A program made the translations under genes and the position numbers. The notes beneath the pieces were generated by a model. That model was given only the letters and a program-made list of their open reading frames with translations, was not told the DNA's origin and searched no databases. This document shows positions 60,318 to 64,000 of a stretch of 64,000 nt of DNA, in pieces. The stretch comes from DASQBT01 sp963746955 (GTDB lineage Bacteria > Pseudomonadota > Gammaproteobacteria > Burkholderiales > Thiobacillaceae), in contig CAVVDR010000027.1 of assembly GCA_963746955.1 (NCBI GenBank), positions 1 through 64,000 of the forward strand, written 5' to 3'. Every line of letters starts with the position of its first letter. Within the stretch, counting starts at the first letter, position 1.

Positions 60318-60557
60318 TTACTCCGACAAGCCGTGTTGTTTGAGCTTTTTTCGCAGGGTGTTTCGATTGATGCCCAGCAATTCCGCGGCCCGGGTCTGAT
60401 TCCCTTCGGTGCGGTCCAGCACGAAGACCAGCAAGGGCCTTTCCACCGCCAGCGTCACCATGTCGTAGATGCAGTTGGGCGCTTCCCCATCCAGATCCTT
60501 GAAATAGCGATTAAGCGACCGCCGGATACACGCGGCGATTTCATTTTCCTCAATCAC
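60318..60557 (-). CDS. fis: DNA-binding protein Fis
   Basis: A 79-residue protein ending in the Fis helix-turn-helix TEGNQTRAAELLGINRNTLR KKLKQHGL. It bends DNA and controls rRNA and recombination genes. dusB-fis is the conserved operon; the gap is 10 bp. It is shorter than E. coli Fis at the N-terminus, as usual in betaproteobacteria. Confidence 0.96.
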   Translation of the reverse strand: MIEENEIAACIRRSLNRYFKDLDGEAPNCIYDMVTLAVERPLLVFVLDRTEGNQTRAAELLGINRNTLRKKLKQHGLSE

Positions 60558-60567
60558 GTCCTTCTCC

Positions 60568-61596
60568 CTAAGCTGCCAGTTCTTCCGCAGGCGTCAACCC
60601 GTCTTGATATTGTAAGAAGTTGCTGGCCCGCGCCGCCCGACCGAAAAATTCGTTCACTGCATCCAGTTGCGCGCGGGTGGTTTCCAACTGGTTCATGGCA
60701 TGGCGGAACGTACTCGCATTGACCAGACCACGGGTATACCAGGAGATGTGCTTGCGTGCCACCCGAACGCCGGTATGTTCGCCATAGAATCCATACAAGT
60801 CTTCCAGATGCCTGTTCAGCACCCCATGAATCTCGCTCACCTGGGGCGGCGCAAGATGGCACCCGGTCTTCAGGTAATGATCGATCTCGCGGAAAATCCA
60901 CGGCCGGCCCTGGGCTGCGCGGCCTATCATGATTCCATCCGCCTGGGTATATTCAAGCACGAAGCGCGCCTTTTCGGGCGTGGTGATATCGCCATTGGCG
61001 ATCACCGGAATCCGGGCGCGTGCCTTCACTGCGGCAATGGTGTCATATTCCGCCTGACCCGTGTAACCGCAGGCCCGGGTGCGGCCATGCATGGCCAGCG
61101 CCTTGATGCCCGAGCCCTCAGCGATTTTCAGGATCTGCAGCGCGTTGCGATGGCTCTTATCCCATCCGGTACGTATTTTCAGCGTAACGGTCACGTCCTG
61201 GGCGGCTTTGACCACGGCGGTCAGAATCTTTTCCACCAGCGTTTCGTCCTGCAGCAAGGCCGACCCAGCCATTACATTGCAGACCTTCTTGGCCGGGCAG
61301 CCCATATTGATATCGATGATTTGTGCGCCCCGCTCCACGTTGTAGCGCGCCGCGTCCGCCATCATGGCCGGATCTGCCCCGGCAATCTGCACCGACTTGG
61401 GCTCCACTTCGCCTGCATGATTGGCACGACGCTGTGTCCTGCTGCTGCCATAGAGAAGTGAATTCGACGTAACCATCTCGCTCACCGCCATGCCCGCGCC
61501 CATCTGCTTGCACAACTGGCGAAATGGACGATCCGTCACCCCGGCCATAGGCGCGACAATCAGATTGTTCTTGAGAACGTGGGGGCCAATTCGCAT
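60568..61596 (-). CDS. dusB: tRNA-dihydrouridine synthase B
   Basis: The 342-residue protein from ATG 61596 shows the FMN barrel: NLIVAPMAGVTDRPFRQLCK, INMGCPAKKVCNVMAGSALL with catalytic Cys, KIRTGWD, AMHGRTRACGYTGQAEYDTI and IGRAAQGRPWIFREI. It reduces uridine at tRNA position 17. An upstream in-frame start would add 39 residues without family similarity. Confidence 0.97.
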   Translation of the reverse strand: MRIGPHVLKNNLIVAPMAGVTDRPFRQLCKQMGAGMAVSEMVTSNSLLYGSSRTQRRANHAGEVEPKSVQIAGADPAMMADAARYNVERGAQIIDINMGCPAKKVCNVMAGSALLQDETLVEKILTAVVKAAQDVTVTLKIRTGWDKSHRNALQILKIAEGSGIKALAMHGRTRACGYTGQAEYDTIAAVKARARIPVIANGDITTPEKARFVLEYTQADGIMIGRAAQGRPWIFREIDHYLKTGCHLAPPQVSEIHGVLNRHLEDLYGFYGEHTGVRVARKHISWYTRGLVNASTFRHAMNQLETTRAQLDAVNEFFGRAARASNFLQYQDGLTPAEELAA

Positions 61597-61736
61597 AGGA
61601 AATGGGATTCTACCCCTCCCCTTACTTCGGCGGGAACTATCTGGATAATTTGCAGTCAACCGCAGCCTCCTTGGCTCAAGGTCTGTTCTAATACTTTTGC
61701 TTTCACCCTGCAAACTTTAGATCTCAAGGAGGAAAC

Positions 61737-62156
61737 ATGAGCTTTATGTCGGAATTTAAGGCATTCGCAGTAAAGGGCAATGCGCTGGATCTGGCGGTCG
61801 GCGTAATCATCGGCGCAGCATTTGGCAAAATTGTAGATTCGGTGGTCAACGATCTGATCATGCCCATCGCGGGAAGAATCTTTGGCGGCCTGGATTTCAC
61901 CAACCTGTTCATCCCCCTGGCTGACGTTCCTGTCGGAACTGCAATGACCTTGGCCGAACTGAAAAAAGCCGGCATCCCGGTGTTCGCCTATGGCAATTTC
62001 CTGACTATCCTGCTCAACTTCATCATCCTGGCCTTCATCATCTTCATCATGGTCAAACAGATCAACCGATTGAAAAATGAAGCCCCCCCCGCCCCCGCCG
62101 CGCCCCCGGAAGACATTGCCTTGCTGCGTGAAATTCGCGACAGCCTGAAGAAATAA
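61737..62156 (+). CDS. mscL: Large-conductance mechanosensitive channel
   Basis: A 139-residue protein: FKAFAVKGNALDLAVGVIIG AAFGKIVDSVVNDLIMP is the gate helix TM1, and YGNFLTILLNFIILAFIIFI MV is TM2, followed by a proline/alanine linker and the C-terminal helix DIALLREIRDSLKK. It opens on membrane tension to release solutes. AAGGAGG precedes the start. Confidence 0.98.
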   Translation: MSFMSEFKAFAVKGNALDLAVGVIIGAAFGKIVDSVVNDLIMPIAGRIFGGLDFTNLFIPLADVPVGTAMTLAELKKAGIPVFAYGNFLTILLNFIILAFIIFIMVKQINRLKNEAPPAPAAPPEDIALLREIRDSLKK

Positions 62157-62363
62157 GCGTTGTAAAGCCACCACATCGGTCATATATTGCCCTTGCCCCG
62201 GCGGGCCATTCCCAAATGGGCGTATATGTGTGCCCGCATGGTTTACAATTGCCGGCTCAACTTGTCATCGATATCAATTTGTTGGGCGTTGCCGGTCATG
62301 TGGCAAGACGATAACTTCTCCACTACACATTGAATTACGCTTACTTGTAACAGGAGCTTAAAT

Positions 62364-63302
62364 ATGCGTGCAACCCCATTTATTCTTGGCGTCCTGGGCG
62401 CCACCTTGTTCTCTGCCGGCGCAATCAGCGCGCAAGCGGCCGAAGGTCGTTTCTACGATCCAAGCAATGCCGCCAGCAAAGACGGAAAAACGATCGGTTA
62501 TGAGCTTTTCAAGACGATCGGCTGTCCCGGCAGGCAGCTTCTGGATGTCCCCTGCAAGGAACCGAAACCGGTTGATAGCGACGGCGACGGTGTCGTCGAT
62601 GGCAAAGACAAGTGCCCCAATACCCCGGCCGGCCGCAAGGTCGACGCCAATGGTTGCGAACTGGACAGCGATGGCGATGGTGTTGTGGACGCTCTGGACA
62701 AGTGCCCCAATACACCGGCGGGGCGCAAGGTCAACGCCGATGGTTGCGAACTGGATAGCGATGGCGATGGTGCTGTAGACGCTCTGGACAAGTGCCCCAA
62801 TACACCGGCGGGGGTGAAAGTCGATGCCCAGGGCTGCCCGCTGGATAGCGATGGCGATGGCGTGCCCGATTACCTGGACAAATGTCCCACGGTGCCCGCC
62901 GCAACGACTGACGGCTGCCCGCCGCCTGGGCCGGTTGCGGCACCCGAACCTCCACCCCCACCCGCGAAGCTGGTCCTGGAAGGCGTGAACTTCGACAACG
63001 ACAGCGCCAAGCTGCGCTACGATGCCGATGAAATCCTGGATAAGGCCGCTGCCACGCTGAAGGAATGGGGCGACGTCAAAGTGGAAGTGGCCGGGTACAC
63101 CGACTCCAACAACAGCGACGCCTACAATCTTGAGCTTTCGAACCGGCGCGCCAATGCCGTGCGAGACTACCTCATCTCCAAAGGGATTGATGCCGGCCGG
63201 TTGACTGCCAAGGGTTACGGGGAGACCAATCCGATCGCAGACAATGATACGGAGGAAGGCCGCGCCAAGAACCGTCGCGTGGAACTGGTTCCGCAGCAAT
63301 AA
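62364..63302 (+). CDS. OmpA-family protein with thrombospondin type 3 repeats
   Basis: A 312-residue protein with signal peptide (ILGVLGATLFSAGAISAQA A), a short N-terminal part with two cysteines, four calcium-binding type repeats (DSDGDGVVDALDKCPNTPAG) at about 71-187, a proline-rich linker (APEPPPPPAK) and a C-terminal OmpA domain (VNFDNDSAKLRYDADEILDK, NLELSNRRANAVRDYLISKG). It is probably anchored to peptidoglycan in the periplasm or outer membrane. It has no beta-barrel of the E. coli type. Confidence 0.93.
   Translation: MRATPFILGVLGATLFSAGAISAQAAEGRFYDPSNAASKDGKTIGYELFKTIGCPGRQLLDVPCKEPKPVDSDGDGVVDGKDKCPNTPAGRKVDANGCELDSDGDGVVDALDKCPNTPAGRKVNADGCELDSDGDGAVDALDKCPNTPAGVKVDAQGCPLDSDGDGVPDYLDKCPTVPAATTDGCPPPGPVAAPEPPPPPAKLVLEGVNFDNDSAKLRYDADEILDKAAATLKEWGDVKVEVAGYTDSNNSDAYNLELSNRRANAVRDYLISKGIDAGRLTAKGYGETNPIADNDTEEGRAKNRRVELVPQQ
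62574..62924 (+). repeat. 90-bp tandem repeats coding for type 3 repeats
   Basis: Three 90-bp units (62574-62663, 62664-62753, 62754-62843) and a shorter fourth unit (62844-62924) encode the DSDGDG-DKCP repeats. Units two and three are nearly identical at the DNA level, so unit number could change by recombination. Confidence 0.85.
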
Positions 63303-63320
63303 ACGGTTCCGCGAATCTAT

Positions 63321-63345
63321 ACGGGGGCCTCGGCCCCCGTTTCTT
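63321..63345 (+). terminator. Rho-independent terminator after the OmpA-family gene
   Basis: ACGGGGGCC-TC-GGCCCCCGT is a 9-bp stem followed by TTCTT, 19 bp after the stop codon. The stem is symmetric, so it may also stop transcription arriving from polA on the other strand. Confidence 0.85.
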
Positions 63346-63398
63346 ATTGCGCGCAACACCTCGCATACCCAGCCTTGCGCCTTGCCTCTAAGGTCTAT

Positions 63399-64000
63399 TC
63401 AGTGAGCCGCCTCCCAGTTGGACCCAACCCCCACCCCGACTTTCAAGGGCACCTTGAGGCTCGCCACTCCTTCCATCAGGCGGGGCATCGCGTTCTTCAA
63501 GGCTGAGAGTTCGGCTTCCGGAACTTCCAGCACCAGTTCATCGTGCACCTGGAGCACCAGCCGTGTCTGCCGCTTCGTTTCGTCCAGCCAGGTCTGCACC
63601 GCGATCATGGCCAGCTTGATCAGGTCCGCCGCGGTTCCTTGCATGGGCGCATTGATGGCGGCCCGCTCCGCGCCCTGGCGGCGCTGCGGATTGCGGCTGT
63701 TGATCTCCGGCAGCACCAGATGACGCCCGAAAACCGTTTTCACATAACCCTGCTCGCGCGCCATCTGGCGGGTTTCTTCCATGTAGCGCGCGACCCCGGG
63801 GTAGCGCGCAAAGTACCGATCGATGTAGGCCTGCGCAGCGGCGCGCTGCAGATTGAGTTGGGAAGCCAGACCGAAAGCGGACATGCCGTAGATCAGGCCG
63901 AAGTTGATCACCTTGGCCATGCGCCGCTGGTCGGAATTGACCTCGGCCAGGGGAACGCCGAATACCTCGGCCGCCGTAGCCGCGTGGATGTCCCGGTCCT
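63399..64000 (-). CDS. polA: DNA polymerase I, C-terminal part
   Basis: The 200 visible residues cover the palm/fingers end: DIHAATAAEVFGV, the O-helix region RRMAKVINFGLIYGMSAFGL, TAADLIKLAMI and the catalytic VHDELVLEVPE. The reading frame runs off the right edge of the window. It performs repair and Okazaki fragment processing. The 5'-nuclease and proofreading domains are outside the window. Confidence 0.96.
   Translation of the reverse strand, partial: DRDIHAATAAEVFGVPLAEVNSDQRRMAKVINFGLIYGMSAFGLASQLNLQRAAAQAYIDRYFARYPGVARYMEETRQMAREQGYVKTVFGRHLVLPEINSRNPQRRQGAERAAINAPMQGTAADLIKLAMIAVQTWLDETKRQTRLVLQVHDELVLEVPEAELSALKNAMPRLMEGVASLKVPLKVGVGVGSNWEAAH

Noticed and set aside
1..64000. CRISPR arrays, rRNA genes and riboswitches
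   Set aside because: No regularly spaced repeats, rRNA-like sequence or known riboswitch core was recognised by reading.

Overview
The window looks like a chromosomal segment of a sulfur-oxidising betaproteobacterium of the Nitrosomonadales/Sulfuricella type. This is inferred from gene content, not from any marker-gene comparison. The pointers are an Acidithiobacillus-like sulfide:quinone oxidoreductase, a gshA of the A. ferrooxidans type, the gshA-gshB and EIIA-HPr-EI arrangement, the trxC-secB-gpsA-trmL order and high GC in the core.

Positions 1 to about 8,130 are a low-GC accessory region. It resembles a decayed integron gene-cassette array or genomic island: short unrelated genes, three attC-like palindromic sites, duplicated spacer modules and many genes broken by single-base indels or stop codons. 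Broken genes include two HEPN nuclease copies, a DUF4393 protein, a small secreted protein, a membrane protein and a lipoprotein paralogue. No integrase is visible. The region ends at two successive 3' fragments of a CAU-anticodon tRNA (8084-8128 and 8623-8667), which look like right-hand attachment scars of tRNA-integrating elements.

From about 8.8 kb the sequence is core-like with intact genes. It holds kdpE/kdpD, an RRM protein, a RatA-like gene and kdpFABC with its own small leader ORF. An SlmA-like regulator, moeB, an HMA-fold protein and ctpA-envC-gpmI follow. An ArsR regulator with the cysteine spacing of persulfide sensors then heads a TolC/RND efflux operon, followed by a YgaP-type membrane protein, rhodanese, glutaredoxin, thioredoxin 2, secB, an SH3 protein and gpsA. 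An IS1182-type element has split trmL near its start codon.

Next come gshA, gshB, apbE, a permease-less PTS (EIIA-Man, HPr, EI), an AlkA-type glycosylase and grxD. After these lies an HPr-rel-A cluster (PqqD-like, HprK-like kinase, nucleotidyltransferase, Tat-signal protein) downstream of prmC. A sulfide:quinone oxidoreductase sits between prmC and prfA-hemA. The right end carries a large penicillin-binding protein, hemF, tsaC, purD, purH, dusB-fis, mscL, an OmpA-family protein and the 3' part of polA.

A functional thread runs through the core: sulfide oxidation (SQR), glutathione synthesis, rhodanese/glutaredoxin/thioredoxin and a probably persulfide-responsive efflux operon together suggest handling of reactive sulfur.
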